A DNA stretch of 62,000 nt from Chrysomallon squamiferum (GCA_012295275.1 CM022677.1:5988494-6050493), one strand, 5' to 3'. Counted from the first letter of the stretch, positions 10,330 through 23,357 are shown. Notes: generated from the letters alone by a model not told the origin. Program-made: numbers and translations.

Positions 10330-12992
10330 TTTTTCTAGTTTAATCGTCGTTCCGTTAACCTTTAAATTAAAATGGTAGCAGCAGCAGTACTAAAATATTA
10401 AAACGAATTAAATATGTAATGCAAATTTGGAAAAATAACAGCAAGCATAAACTGCTGGATGGTTAAGATAAATTTTCTAGAAAGACTGGGTCCCTTTTAC
10501 ACATGCATATTATTGATAAACACAAAGTAGACAAATGAATATTTGTTACGGACATACAAACAGGCAAACATATGAATATTTATTTCAGACACGCAAACAG
10601 ACATATATTATATAGAGACAAACAAACAGACAGACTGAAGGATGGAGGAATATTTATATCTGACAAGCAAACAGACAGACAGGCAGACAGATGGATGTTC
10701 ATTACAGACAAGCAAAGATACAGACATTCATCCACAGCCAGTGCTGACCTATAAAAGATCCTGTAGACAGCGGTCATGATGTGGGTTCCAGTGTGCGGAA
10801 AGTGCACGTGAAAATGATGCAAATCCTGCATCTCGAGTCATTTCTGTATCTGCAGATTGCATTTCCACGATATCACCTTTCTTTCTAGACAGCAGCAGCG
10901 GTCAGCGTTCTGTGCTGCTCTTTTCTCGGACGTGGCTGATGTATTCTTCTTTCGCAGGTTTGCGGTTATTAACACTACATGTTTGTGGATATTGTCAGAT
11001 ATCTGTAGTTTCTCATACCTGTTGATCTGAGACAGCTGAACCAGGAGGACCTGTATAGCTTTGCATTGATATATGATTAACAAAGACTTTGCTTTTTCTT
11101 TTCTTTTCTTTTTTTTTTCTTTTTTCTTTTAAAGAATGATGTCCAACAGTGGCTCAACCATGGTGGTAGAGACTTACAATCTGACAATGACAAGACTGGT
11201 AATAAGGTCAGTTATGCTACGTGTAGTAACATATGTCCATGTTATCCACAAAGCATCTTAATAAATATTTGTACCATTTATTTCGTCAGTTTCAGAACTG
11301 AGATCAGCACAGGTGTGTTTTTTTTTTCACACACATACACTTTATTTTACATTTTATCTTCATTCGATCCTTAGTGCCCGAAAACTTATAAAATGACCTT
11401 CAGTTTAAGTTTCTATCTTATCTAATAATCGTTAAAAAAAAATTCTCGGATTTGTTGGCGGCCATCTTGTATATACACTTTTTAGAATAACTGAAATGGC
11501 AACAAATAAAATACACTTCAATAATTAATTATTTCTTATTTACTGTTAGTTATTGGCATATAGATAACATGATAACATAATGTAGTGTTTTAAAAGGCCA
11601 ACAGGACTTTTATTTGACTTAAAACAGCCACATCTTTAACATTTTTATGGTTGCCATCCTGATTTATTTGTGTTTGAAAAACATGGCTGCTTTAGATTCT
11701 TCATGCCTGAAAGTCTATAAATCGATCTTCCTTTTATATTTCTATCTGATCTAGGTAAGAAGATATGAGGAAAGTACATTCGGGTGGAATTAGCCTCCTA
11801 GCAATAATTGGTCAAGGGTGAGAAGATGTCACCCGGCAGTTTCAGTACATGTGTCCTAAACTTCAGTTGTCAACACTAAAACAAGGTTAAACACAAACAT
11901 GATCTTTGTCTGCCGATCTGTAATATTACACATGTCTCTTATTTCTCACACTCCACTCTAAAAATAGTCAAATAATTTTTTTCTCATATTTTAATGTGTA
12001 TGGGAAAGAGATATATTATTTTGCCTTCTCATCGAAGCGTCTATTTACATTACTTCGAAATCCAAGGTTTTTGTTTCCTTGTTTCGTTTTCCTGCAGACG
12101 CCATATTGCCTGCTTGAAATTTTGTTTTATAGTCTAAGCTCATTACGTTTGTATTAAGATTGTGAATGTTTCGATGAAATATTTGCTTGAAAGAAGAATC
12201 TGTGATAAAAAGCCTTTCTCTGGATCCATTAAAAAAAGGTAAAATTATTATTGATAACTGAAATGTAATTGAAAATTTAATTTTTTGTGAGGCCATGACA
12301 GTGTCCATGTTAAACAGTTAGTAAGATTGTAAATTCAAAAGCGTTTTGATAACTATAATCTATTTCTTTTTATTGTATTATTCTGAAAACAGGAAGAGGA
12401 TATCTATATATCTATCTATTTATCTGTCTATGAGGAAAATAGATTCGGTCTATCATATAGTTATAATTATATATCAATTATATAATTTATATATTTCAGT
12501 TATACAAAGTTTGGTCTTTTACATTTTAAAAGTTTTTGTTGAAATGTATTAGTGACATAGAAAATAATATTCAAGTGCATTAACAAACGTATATAAGCGA
12601 TTAACAGGTAAAGTTGAAAAGGAGCTGAAGATTACTGAACGAATAATTAGACAACTCCTATTATATTCAAATATGACAAGCATTGGAAGTGGGTGAAAAC
12701 CATAAACTCGATATATTACGCCATCGATCGCGCAAGAATCATGTGATTAAAATGTGCATTGTTATTCGAGGTTAATATGTTAGGTACTGTTCATTATAGC
12801 GCAAAAGAGCAAATAGGAGAGGAAAAACCATACAACCCCAAAACACAACAACATAAACAATAACACACACACTCACACACACACACACACACTCACACAC
12901 ACACCCACACTCACACACACATGTACTAATAAAAATATCCGAAATATATTTTGAACTTTTTAATTCTGTCATTCCTGGGATTTATTTTTCAG
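10061..12992. other. 5' flank of NC gene, unit 1
   Basis: No gene is seen. It contains a (CA)n tract (about 10270-10328), imperfect 'acagacag' repeats (10600-10720), T-rich runs (11090-11130) and a CA/CTCA tract (12863-12921). A donor-like 'ctag|gtaaga' at 11755, conserved in units 2 and 3, could pair with the acceptor at 12992 as a 5'-UTR intron. That pairing is a guess. Confidence 0.5.
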
Positions 12993-13000
12993 ATAAAACA

Positions 13001-13429
13001 ATGAGAGCTTATATTTGGTTTCCATCGCCAACAGAAAGTAAAATTGGACATGGTACTCTCGAGCTATCTAATGGAACGTACATAAGCTGGTGGCCAGGAA
13101 GAGGAGGAGGTAACTGTTATGCACAAGCATCTCTTCGAGATGACATAAGAGCTGAAGGCAGAGATCCTGACAGGATAATAGACTTGGATGACCTGAACTT
13201 AAATGAATACAAGATTGAAGAATGGTGGATTGGCTGGCGGATGAGAGGTTTCTATTCTTTGTTTGGAGAAAATTGTTGCTGGGTAGTTTATAGCGCTTTA
13301 AGAGCTGGAGGCGCCTCTATCGGTTTGAACCCAGTGTGGTCGCCTGCCATTTTGTATCGTTATCTCCTGAGACTTAAAACTGGGGTTTTTGGACTTCTGG
13401 GATCATTCCTTTTTTCAACACCTATATAA
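13001..13429 (+). CDS. NC-type permuted papain-like hydrolase, unit 1
   Basis: A 142-residue single-exon frame. The ATG follows the splice acceptor 'tttatttttcag' (ending 12992) by eight bases. Order of parts: 'MRAYIWFP' strand (1-8); Gly16-His17 in 'GHGTLEL'; 'TYISWWP' (26-32); a short glycine-rich loop (33-37); an Asp-rich segment (57-64); 'EEWWIGW' (73-79); 'NCCWVVYSALRAGGAS' (91-106) with candidate nucleophile Cys92; and a hydrophobic C-terminal stretch (about 117-142) containing 'GVFGLLGSFLF'. His17 and Cys92 fit a circularly permuted papain fold (NlpC/P60, LRAT-like). The tail may bind membrane, as C-terminal hydrophobic segments do in the LRAT group (analogy only). Convergent with the NS copy at 15549; spacing 1684 bp. 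Confidence 0.84.
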   Translation: MRAYIWFPSPTESKIGHGTLELSNGTYISWWPGRGGGNCYAQASLRDDIRAEGRDPDRIIDLDDLNLNEYKIEEWWIGWRMRGFYSLFGENCCWVVYSALRAGGASIGLNPVWSPAILYRYLLRLKTGVFGLLGSFLFSTPI

Positions 13430-15113
13430 AAGGTGTCCAAGCTTGGATTTCCTGTAGTAGTATCGGATAAACAAGGATTCGTCATCACCTGTACTGCTGT
13501 AAAATTCCTGCTCTGATAAAAACTGTATAATTTACAGTTAAAACTGTAGAACAAAACACGAAGCTTCTACACAGTAAGACAAAATATACTGTTTCATACA
13601 CTGAGTTGATGTAAAAAAAGAAAAAGCTGTACAAAGAAACAAAAAAACTGACTGTTTGTCTCTTTCTAACTATCTATCTATATATGTGGGTGAAGAGTGT
13701 ATGATTAATAATAAAAAAATAACAAAGAACTAACTGAATTTTTACTTGTATCTCGTTACACAATATGAAGTGTAAGTACCTTACAATCTGTTACTCTTTA
13801 CTAAAGAAAATTATCCGAAGATTTTTTTTTTTTTTTTTTTTTTTTTAATCAACTCGTAATGAAACGATCGTTTTAAAAGTAGTTTATTAATTAATTAATT
13901 AATTAATGTATTTATTTATTTTAATCAAGATATGAATAAGGAAATATCTCGGGGTTTGAGTAATTTCTGTTTCGGTTTCCTTCTTTTAACAGATACGTGT
14001 ACACACCGTGCAAACAGATAATGTTACGATCTGACCTTTCACCTTTATGTCATGTTTATCAGTGGGGAATGTGATCTCAAACTGACGTCATCCCTAGTGA
14101 TACATGTCACTGGTCTGAAAAAAAGTATGATCACTGTTAGTCACGTGAACTTCATTGGAAAAAAAAAATAATAAAAAAAATAAAAAAAATAAAAATAAAA
14201 TAAAATAAATAAATAAATAAATAACGCCATATGTATCTTTTAATATATGTATGTAGGTCTTTGTCTATCTGTCTGTCTGTATGTTTGTTTATATATTTAC
14301 GTATGCGTATTTTCTGTATTACATATGTGTTATTAAACTTCAGAAAGATAATATGGGGGGATGCAACAATTACGACCTCACAAACGCCAGGTGGCGCTGA
14401 CGAGACTCGAACGTACAACACTCATGTGATCACAATCCGTATATAAAAAAATATATATATATACAAAACAAATTCAAACTGATTAGTAATAACAAACAGT
14501 ACTATCTTTCTTTCATCAGAAATCTGATAATTATAATTAATTTAATCTGAAATATCATAAATCAACAGGTTTGTTTCACTATATATAGTTTATAGTATAT
14601 ATAGCAACTCGTATATATACTTTAATTATTATTACAGAAATATAAAAATAATAAAATTAAATTAAATAAATTCGAAAATGATAATGGTATTACACAGACT
14701 GGTGTTATATGATTAATGACACTGATATAATCTGACTTCAGCTCTGTTTAAAACAAATTTAATTTTTATTTTTTATTCACATTATTAAAAGAAATATATA
14801 TATATATGTATGTAGAATATAGAATATCAAATTGTTATTTCCTACTGACAGTCAGAATAGATCGATAGGCAAAGAAAACATAAACAGTAAATTCGTAAGA
14901 TATCAAAAGAAAATGATACGGGGGAAAATCCACCAGAAAATAACCAGAAAAGCAATAAAAATTTCGAAGTAAATTTAATACATTTTGTCAACGTTATTTG
15001 TAACATTTATGTAGATTGTTGATTTCTTTTTCTTTTTTTTTCAAATTGTTAAACAAATTTCGTTTGTTGTCACACCGCTATGACATCAGGAAGTGAAGCG
15101 AGCACGGAACAAC
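13430..15113. other. Intergenic region between convergent genes, unit 1
   Basis: No gene is seen. It includes NC 3' sequence to about 13800, a poly-T run (about 13824-13846), AT-rich tetranucleotide runs, the SINE-like piece at 14354-14440 and NS 3' sequence from about 14830. The same arrangement recurs at 21671-23357 and 29937-31626. Confidence 0.7.
14354..14440 (-). repeat. SINE-like fragment with a box B-like motif, unit 1
   Basis: Read on the minus strand, it contains 'gttcgagtctcg', resembling a tRNA T-arm/box B, followed by 'gcgcca'. On the plus strand 'cgcca..tggcg' can form a short hairpin. Copies lie at 22596, 30868 and 34185, and a degraded one near 55490. No box A or complete cloverleaf was found, so this is at most the tail of a tRNA-derived SINE. 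Confidence 0.3.
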
Positions 15114-15549
15114 TCAATGAAAAAAAGAAGTCACAAGTCCCCAGAAGCCGTGTTTGACTCTCTGTAGATATCGGTAGAGGATTCCAGCTGTCCAGAGAGG
15201 ATTCAAACTAATGGTAGCTCCCCCTGCTCGCAGAGCCTGGTAAACAGTATAGAAACTGTTGTAATTGTAGAATCCGAAGAATGCTGTTTGTTTCCACTGA
15301 AACCACCATCTTTCTATCATTCCTTCATCCAATGAGAGATCATCAACGCTGATGACGTCATCAGGATCGGCTAACAGGATTTTTTTGGTCAAATTCAAGA
15401 CTTCCCGATTCTCCACACCTGTTTAGTATTACCGTATTTTTATTTTTTATGATGTCACGCTCCCAGGCGCTGATGTATGTACCATTAGACAGCTCAAGTG
15501 ATGCATGTCCGTGGTGAATATTTGTTGGATTCCAGATGTAGACCGTCAT
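15114..15549 (-). pseudogene. NS-type copy with frameshift, unit 1
   Basis: The ATG (15547-15549) and splice acceptor (intron edge 15561) match the intact NS genes. The N-terminal half is normal: 'VYIWNPTN', the Gly-His strand and 'TYISAWE'. A run of seven A on the coding strand (T at 15380-15386) shifts the frame, and translation would stop shortly after. The rest of the protein lies open in the next frame down to the stop at 15114: acidic segment, 'RWW', 'YNSFYTVYQALRAGGAT' and hydrophobic tail. Total length is 436 nt, exactly one base more than the 435-nt intact paralogs. As in them, Ser replaces the Cys. Most likely a recent pseudogene; recoding or base error remain possible. A leader-exon donor (GTGAGT) is kept at 16437. 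Confidence 0.78.
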
Positions 15550-15560
15550 TGTTCTGTTTC

Positions 15561-17069
15561 CTGATAAATAAAGTAAAATTATCTTCAGAAGAATCGCAAT
15601 AAAGAACCATAAAACCTTTGTGTCTGTCTTTCTGTCTGCCTAACTACTTATCTATATGTGTACGTATGTATGTAAGAGTCTATGTATGGATGGATTTACG
15701 GATGAATATATGTATATTTGTACGTATGTATGTGTGTAATTATATATCTATCTATCTTTCTGTATATACATATATAATTATCTATCCACTTTTCTGTCTA
15801 TAAAAATGTCTGCCTGGCTATGCATCTATTAATCCATCTCTGGATATATACATACATAGATTCATAAACCCAGTCGCAAGCACGTACCTTATTACTTACA
15901 TGTATACATAAGTATGAACATGCTTGGTTACATACATACTTACAATCGCAGACACTTAAAAAAAAAAAAAAATATATATATGACAAAAGGGTTCGGGAAA
16001 AATGTTTTGTTGGAGAGCTATGTTATACCAGTACAGTATGACACGGCTGTGAAAATATTCCCAATCTACACAAGGAAATCGAAACGGAGGTAGACAGCAA
16101 GACAGAGAGGAGATAAGTCGTATATTTTTTAAATAAAAATAACAACAATAATAACAACAATAATAATAACTATAATAATAATAATAATAATAACAACAAC
16201 AACAACAACAACAACAGCAATAATAACAACAACAACAACAACAACAATAAATGAATGAATAACTGATATCGAAACTTGTTGCTAGTTTTACAACTATCAG
16301 TAAAATAATAAAGTAGGACACTGAGTATAAACGTCACAGTTTTTGTTCTGTCAACAAAATTATTGTCTCACTGGCTGACAAACTCTGGTATAGTTATTTT
16401 GTCTTAACTGTAATAATAATAATTATATGTTACTCACCTAAAGGAGAGGTGTGTTCCCAATCGTACAGGTGAACGAAACACTGTCAGTATGGCGATACAC
16501 AATGTAATCAAATCAATCTAGGTCGCATCATTTATCTGATAAGGGGCTTCACCCAACTCTTCACACTCTTAGTTTTATACACTATAAAGGAGAACAAAGC
16601 TAGAAGTAGTAATAAAATAAGCGGGAGGGGTATATGTGACCCCTGCTACCTCTGTTTGTCTACTGTGTCTAGCCTGTGTCTACTGTTAATTATTTACAGC
16701 GGTTTCGATGTCGTGAAAAAAAGAAAGGAAAAATAAATGAAAAGACAATAAGCACGAAGATAAAATATTCCTTTCACTACGTTATAATGAAGTTTTATTA
16801 ATTTAAGTTCTGTAATATTCTATAATTTTAACAAATATATACTATTTTAAATTATAATCCTCTGTCTGTACTAAATATGTATGTATGTATGTATGTATGT
16901 ATGCATGTATGTATGTATGTATGTATGTATGTATGTATGTTTGTGTGTGTGTGTGTGTATGTGTATGGTTGTATGAATGTATATATAAGGTATTTATGCA
17001 TGTCTGTATGTATTCAGATTTAAAAAACGAAATTGCTCTTGAATTGTTTATTATTATTATTATTATTAT

Positions 17070-17104
<35 letters not shown>

Positions 17105-17287
17105 TTTTTCTCTTTAGTTTTTAAAATTTTATCTCTATGTATTCGAACTGATTTAAAGCTGACCATTATAATGTGCTTTCGTCCAGTTCATTTTTATATC
17201 TTTTATTTATTTAAGTTGTAAACTTCTATGATATTAGTAAATAAATACTATTTTAAGTTATAATTGCCTGCCTCTCTGTATGTATGT
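15561..17287. other. NS 5' intron and flank, unit 1
   Basis: No other gene is seen. The predicted 5'-UTR intron spans 15561-16437, followed by the conserved leader and flank block (16438-16720). It contains AAC/AAT trinucleotide repeats (about 16139-16250), (ATGT)n (about 16878-16940) and TTA/GTA repeats (about 17050-17104). Confidence 0.55.
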
Positions 17288-17596
17288 ATATATGTGTTTG
17301 TCTTTATGTGTGTATGTATGTATAAATACACCTATGATGCTTATGCATGATTCTATGTGTTTTGAAAATAAAAATAATAAAATACAAAAAAGTAATTAAA
17401 AACAAAATTAAAATTAAAAAATTAAAAAATCTAATTTTACGTCTAGTTATTCGAGTTGACTTAAAGTAGACCATTGTAATGTATATTACAGTGTGTATCG
17501 AACCATTTGACCTTTTTAGGGTAACTTTGTTGTACTTGCTCGTTTTGGGCTGTTTAATTACACATAGCTTTGTACAGACGTATTATTCAGAATAAA

Positions 17597-18304
17597 ATGT
17601 CCTGTGAACTATAACGGTATGTCCTGTGAACTATAACGGGATATCGTGTGAACTATAATCGGCTGTCCTGTGAACTATAACAGGATGACCTCTGAACTAT
17701 AATGGGCTGTCCTGTGAACTATAATGGGCTGTCCTGTGAACTATAAGGCGGTGTCCTGTGAACTATAACGGGGTGTCCAGTGAACTATAACAGGATATCC
17801 TGTGAACTATAACGGTATGTCCTGTGAACTATAATGGGCTGTCCTGTGAACTATAACAGGATGACCTCTGAACTATAATCGGCTGTCCTGTGAACTATAA
17901 GGCGGTGTCCTGTGAACTATATCGGGATGTCCTGTGAACTATAACGGGGGTGTCATGTGAACTATAACGGGATGTCCTGTGAACTATAACGGGGTGTCCT
18001 GTGAACTATAACGGGGTGTCCTGTGAACTATAACGGGATGTCCTGTCAACTATAACGGGGTGTCCTGTGAACAATCACGGGATGTCCTGTGAACTATAAC
18101 TGGATGTCCTGTGAACTATAACGGGATGTCCTGTGAACTATGACGGGATGTCCTGTGAACTATAACGGGATGTCCTGTGAACTATAACGGGATGTCCTGT
18201 GAACTATAACTGGATGTCCTGTGAACTATAACTGGATGTCCTGTGAACTATAACGGGATGTCCTGTGAACTATAACGTGGTGTCCTGTGAACTAAGACAG
18301 GAAT
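17597..18304. repeat. 22-bp minisatellite, unit 2 (about 32 copies)
   Basis: Same monomer and flanks as the unit 1 array, but with a different internal order. The variant 'aggatgacctctgaactata' occurs twice, and the 12-monomer duplication of unit 1 is absent. The array changes length independently in each unit. Confidence 0.92.
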
Positions 18305-18517
18305 TCCTGTTACTGGGCAGTCAGTAAATCAGAATATTGCTCCTTCGCGATTTTACCAGTTTCAACATTTACTCCTAATGTGTGTGTGGGTGTTTATATT
18401 GATGTATGCATGGATGTATGTGTGTGTGTCTGTATTTATGTATGGATATGCTGGAACCATGACAGACAACCAGTTCACTTCTACGTTTATTGGTGGGAAA
18501 ACCATTTTTAGGCTGAA

Positions 18518-18569
<52 letters not shown>

Positions 18570-21233
18570 TTTTTCTAGTTTAATCGTCGTTCCGTTAACC
18601 TTTAAATTAAAATGGTAGCAGCAGCAGTACTAAAATATTAAAAACGAATTAAATATGTAATGCAAATTTGGAAAAATAACAGCAAGCATAAACTGCTGGA
18701 TGGTTAAGATAAATTTTCTAGAAAGACTGGGTCCCTTTTACACATGCATATTATTGATAAACACAAAGTAGACAAATGAATATTTGTTACGGACATACAA
18801 ACAGGCAAACATATGAATATTTATTTCAGACACGCAAACAGACATATATTATATAGAGACAAACAAACAGACAGACTGAAGGATGGAGGAATATTTATAT
18901 CTGACAAGCAAACAGACAGACAGGCAGACAGATGGATGTTCATTACAGACAAGCAAAGATACAGACATTCATCCACAGCCAGTGCTGACCTATAAAAGAT
19001 CCTGTAGACAGCGGTCATGATGTGGGTTCCAGTGTGCGGAAAGTGCACGTGAAAATGATGCAAATCCTGCATCTCGAGTCATTTCTGTATCTGCAGATTG
19101 CATTTCCACGATATCACCTTTCTTTCTAGACAGCAGCAGCGGTCAGCGTTCTGTGCTGCTCTTTCTCGGACGTGGCTGATGTATTCTTCTTTCGCAGGTT
19201 TGCGGTTATTAACACTACATGTTTGTGGATATTGTCAGATATCTGTAGTTTCTCATACCTGTTGATCTGAGACAGCTGAACCAGGAGGACCTGTATAGCT
19301 TTGCATTGATATATGATTAACAAAGACTTTGCTTTTTCTTTTCTTTTCTTTTTTTTTTCTTTTTTCTTTTAAAGAATGATGTCCAACAGTGGCTCAACCA
19401 TGGTGGTAGAGACTTACAATCTGACAATGACAAGACTGGTAATAAGGTCAGTTATGCTACGTGTAGTAACATATGTCCATGTTATCCACAAAGCATCTTA
19501 ATAAATATTTGTACCATTTATTTCGTCAGTTTCAGAACTGAGATCAGCACAGGTGTGTTTTTTTTTTTTTTTCACACACATACACTTTATTTTACATTTT
19601 ATCTGCATTCGATCCTTAGTGCCCGAAAACTTATAAAATGACCTTCAGTTTAAGTTTCTATCTTATCTAATAATCGTTAAAAAATTCTCGGATTTGTTGG
19701 CGGCCATCTTGTATATACACTTTTTAGAATAACTGAAATGGCAACAAATAAAATACACTTCAATAATTAATTATTTCTTATTTACTGTTAGTTATTGGCA
19801 TATAGATAACATGATAACATAATGTAGTGTTTTAAAAGGCCAACAGGACTTTTATTTGACTTAAAACAGCCACATCTTTAACATTTTTATGGTTGCCATC
19901 CTGATTTATTTGTGTTTGAAAAACATGGCTGCTTTAGATTCTTCATGCCTGAAAGTCTATAAATCGATCTTCCTTTTATATTTCTATCTGATCTAGGTAA
20001 GAAGATATGAGGAAAGTGCATTCGGGTGGAATTAGCCTCCTAGCAATAATTGGTCAAGGGTGAGAAGATGTCACCCGGCAGTTTCAGTACATGTGTCCTA
20101 AACTTCAGTTGTCAACACTAAAACAAGGTTAAACACAAACATGATCTTTGTCTGCCGATCTGTAATATTACACATGTCTCTTATTTCTCACACTCCACTC
20201 TAAAAATAGTCAAATAATTTTTTTCTCATATTTTAATGTGTATGGGAAAGAGATATATTATTTTGCCTTCTCATCGAAGCGTCTATTTACATTACTTCGA
20301 AATCCAAGGTTTTTGTTTCCTTGTTTCGTTTTCCTGCAGACGCCATATTGCCTGCTTGAAATTTTGTTTTATAGTCTAAGCTCATTACGTTTGTATTAAG
20401 ATTGTGAATGTTTCGATGAAATATTTGCTTGAAAGAAGAATCTGTGATAAAAAGCCTTTCTCTGGATCCATTAAAAAAAGGTAAAATTATTATTGATAAC
20501 TGAAATGTAATTGAAAATTTAATTTTTGTGAGGCCATGACAGTGTCCATGTTAAACAGTTAGTAAGATTGTAAATTCAAAAGCGTTTTGATAACTATAAT
20601 CTATTTCTTTTTATTGTATTATTCTGAAAACAGGAAGAGGATATCTATATATCTATCTATTTATCTGTCTATGAGGAAAATAGATTCGGTCTATCATATA
20701 GTTATAATTATATATCAATTATATAATTTATATATTTCAGTTATACAAAGTTTGGTCTTTTACATTTTAAAAGTTTTTGTTGAAATGTATTAGTGACATA
20801 GAAAATAATATTCAAGTGCATTAACAAACGTATATAAGCGATTAACAGGTAAAGTTGAAAAGGAGCTGAAGATTACTGAACGAATAATTAGACAACTCCT
20901 ATTATATTCAAATATGACAAGCATTGGAAGTGGGTGAAAACCATAAACTCGATATATTACGCCATCGATCGCGCAAGAATCATGTGATTAAAAATGTGCA
21001 TTGTTATTCGAGGTTAATATGTTAGGTACTGTTCATTATAGCGCAAAAGAGCAAATAGGAGAGGAAAAACCATACAACCCCAAAACACAACAACATAAAC
21101 AATAACACACACACTCACACACACACACACACTCACACACACACCCACACTCACACACACATGTACTAATAAAAATATCCGAAATATATTTTGAACTTTT
21201 TTAATTCTGTCATTCCTGGGATTTATTTTTCAG
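18305..21233. other. 5' flank of NC gene, unit 2
   Basis: A near-identical copy of 10061-12992 with small homopolymer differences. It includes the (CA)n tract at about 18516-18568. No gene is seen. Confidence 0.7.
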
Positions 21234-21241
21234 ATAAAACA

Positions 21242-21670
21242 ATGAGAGCTTATATTTGGTTTCCATCGCCAACAGAAAGTAAAATTGGACATGGTACTCT
21301 CGAGCTATCTAATGGAACGTACATAAGCTGGTGGCCAGGAAGAGGAGGAGGTAACTGTTATGCACAAGCATCTCTTCGAGATGACATAAGAGCTGAAGGC
21401 AGAGATCCTGACAGGATAATAGACTTGGATGACCTGAACTTAACAGAATACAAGATTGAAGAATGGTGGATTGGCTGGCGGATGAGAGGTTTCTATTCTT
21501 TGTTTGGAGAAAATTGTTGCTGGGTAGTTTATAGCGCTTTAAGAGCTGGAGGCGCCTCTATCGGTTTGAACCCAGTGTGGTCGCCTGCCATTTTGTATCG
21601 TTATCTCCTGAGACTTAAAACTGGGGTTTTTGGACTTCTGGGATCATTCCTTTTTTCAACACCTATATAA
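21242..21670 (+). CDS. NC-type permuted papain-like hydrolase, unit 2
   Basis: A 142-residue frame like the unit 1 gene, with His17, Cys92, the 'EEWWIGW' segment and the hydrophobic C-terminal tail. The only amino-acid difference seen is residue 68, Asn to Thr (AAT to ACA, two adjacent base changes). A longer in-frame start at 21191 exists because of one extra T, but it lies before the splice acceptor ('atttttcag', ending 21233), so the ATG at 21242 is preferred. Convergent with the frameshifted NS copy at 23793. The retained frame and motifs suggest this copy could be functional. Confidence 0.84.
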   Translation: MRAYIWFPSPTESKIGHGTLELSNGTYISWWPGRGGGNCYAQASLRDDIRAEGRDPDRIIDLDDLNLTEYKIEEWWIGWRMRGFYSLFGENCCWVVYSALRAGGASIGLNPVWSPAILYRYLLRLKTGVFGLLGSFLFSTPI

Positions 21671-23357
21671 AAGGTGTCCAAGCTTGGATTTCCTGTAGTA
21701 GTATCGGATAAACAAGGATTCGTCATCACCTGTACTGCTGTAAAATTCCTGCTCTGATAAAAACTGTATAATTTACAGTTAAAACTGTAGAACAAAACAC
21801 GAAGCTTCTACACAGTAAGACAAAATATACTGTTTCATACACTGAGTTGATGTAAAAAAAGAAAAAGCTGTACAAAGAAACAAAAAAACTGACTGTTTGT
21901 CTCTTTCTAACTATCTATCTATATATGTGGGTGAAGAGTGTATGATTAATAATAAAAAAATAACAAAGAACTAACTGAATTTTTACTTGTATCTCGTTAC
22001 ACAATATGAAGTGTAAGTACCTTACAATCTGTTACTCTTTACTAAAGAAAATTATCCGAAGAAGTTTTTTTTTTTTTTTTTTTTTTTTAATCAACTCGTA
22101 ATGAAACGATCGTTTTAAAAGTAGTTTATTAATTAATTAATTAATTAATGTATTTATTTATTTTAATCAAGATATGAATAAGGAAATATCTCGGGGTTTG
22201 AGTAATTTCTGTTTCGGTTTCCTTCTTTTAACAGATACGTGTACACACCGTGCAAACAGATAATGTTACGATCTGACCTTTCACCTTTATGTCATGTTTA
22301 TCAGTGGGGAATGTGATCTCAAACTGACGTCATCCCTAGTGATACATGTCACTGGTCTGAAAAAAAAGTATGATCACTGTTAGTCACGTGAACTTCATTG
22401 GAAAAAAAAAATAATAAAAAAAATAAAAAAAATAAAAATAAAATAAAATAAATAAATAAATAAATAACGCCATATGTATCTTTTAATATATGTATGTAGG
22501 TCTTTGTCTATCTGTCTGTCTGTATGTTTGTTTATATATTTACGTATGCGTATTTTCTGTATTACATATGTGTTATTAAACTTCAGAAAGATAATATGGG
22601 GGGGATGCAACAATTACGACCTCACAAACGCCAGGTGGCGCTGACGAGACTCGAACGTACAACACTCATGTGATCACAATCCGTATATAAAAAAATATAT
22701 ATATATACAAAACAAATTCAAACTGATTAGTAATAACAAACAGTACTATCTTTCTTTCATCAGAAATCTGATAATTATAATTAATTTAATCTGAAATATC
22801 ATAAATCAACAGGTTTGTTTCACTATATATAGTTTATAGTATATATAGCAACTCGTATATATACTTTAATTATTATTACAGAAATATAAAAATAATAAAA
22901 TTAAATTAAATAAATTCGAAAATGATAATGGTATTACACAGACTGGTGTTATATGATTAATGACACTGATATAATCTGACTTCAGCTCTGTTTAAAACAA
23001 ATTTAATTTTTATTTTTATTCACATTATTAAAAGAAATATATATATGTATGTATGTAGAATATAGAATATCAAATTGTTATTTCCTACTGACAGTCAGAA
23101 TAGATCGATAGGCAAAGAAAACATAAACAGTAAATTCGTAAGATATCAAAAGAAAATGATACGGGGGAAAATCCACCAGAAAATAACCAGAAAAGCAATA
23201 AAAATTTCGAAGTAAATTTAATACATTTTGTCAACGTTATTTGTAACATTTATGTAGATTGTTGATTTCTTTTTTTTTTTTTTTTCAAATTGTTAAACAA
23301 ATTTCGTTTGTTGTCACACCGCTATGACATCAGGAAGTGAAGCGAGCACGGAACAAC
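21671..23357. other. Intergenic region between convergent genes, unit 2
   Basis: Same content as 13430-15113, including a poly-T run (about 22065-22088) and the SINE-like fragment at 22596-22684. No gene is seen. Confidence 0.7.

Noticed and set aside
13001-13429. Direct assignment as an LRAT/HRASLS acyltransferase
   Set aside because: Motif order and a hydrophobic tail are shared, but the diagnostic 'NCEHF' sequence of that group is absent, so only a general permuted papain-like placement is justified.
14354-14440. Functional tRNA gene
   Set aside because: Only a box B-like motif is present; there is no acceptor stem, D-arm or box A, and the T-arm pairs poorly.
15380-15386. Programmed ribosomal frameshift site
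   Set aside because: A homopolymer alone is weak evidence, no stimulatory element was recognised, and two intact paralogs lack the shift. A passenger pseudogene is simpler, so recoding is kept only as an alternative.
21191-21241. N-terminal extension of the NC protein from an upstream in-frame ATG (also at 29457 and 5717)
   Set aside because: The extension runs through a conserved polypyrimidine-AG acceptor, and in unit 1 one fewer T breaks the frame; it is intron.
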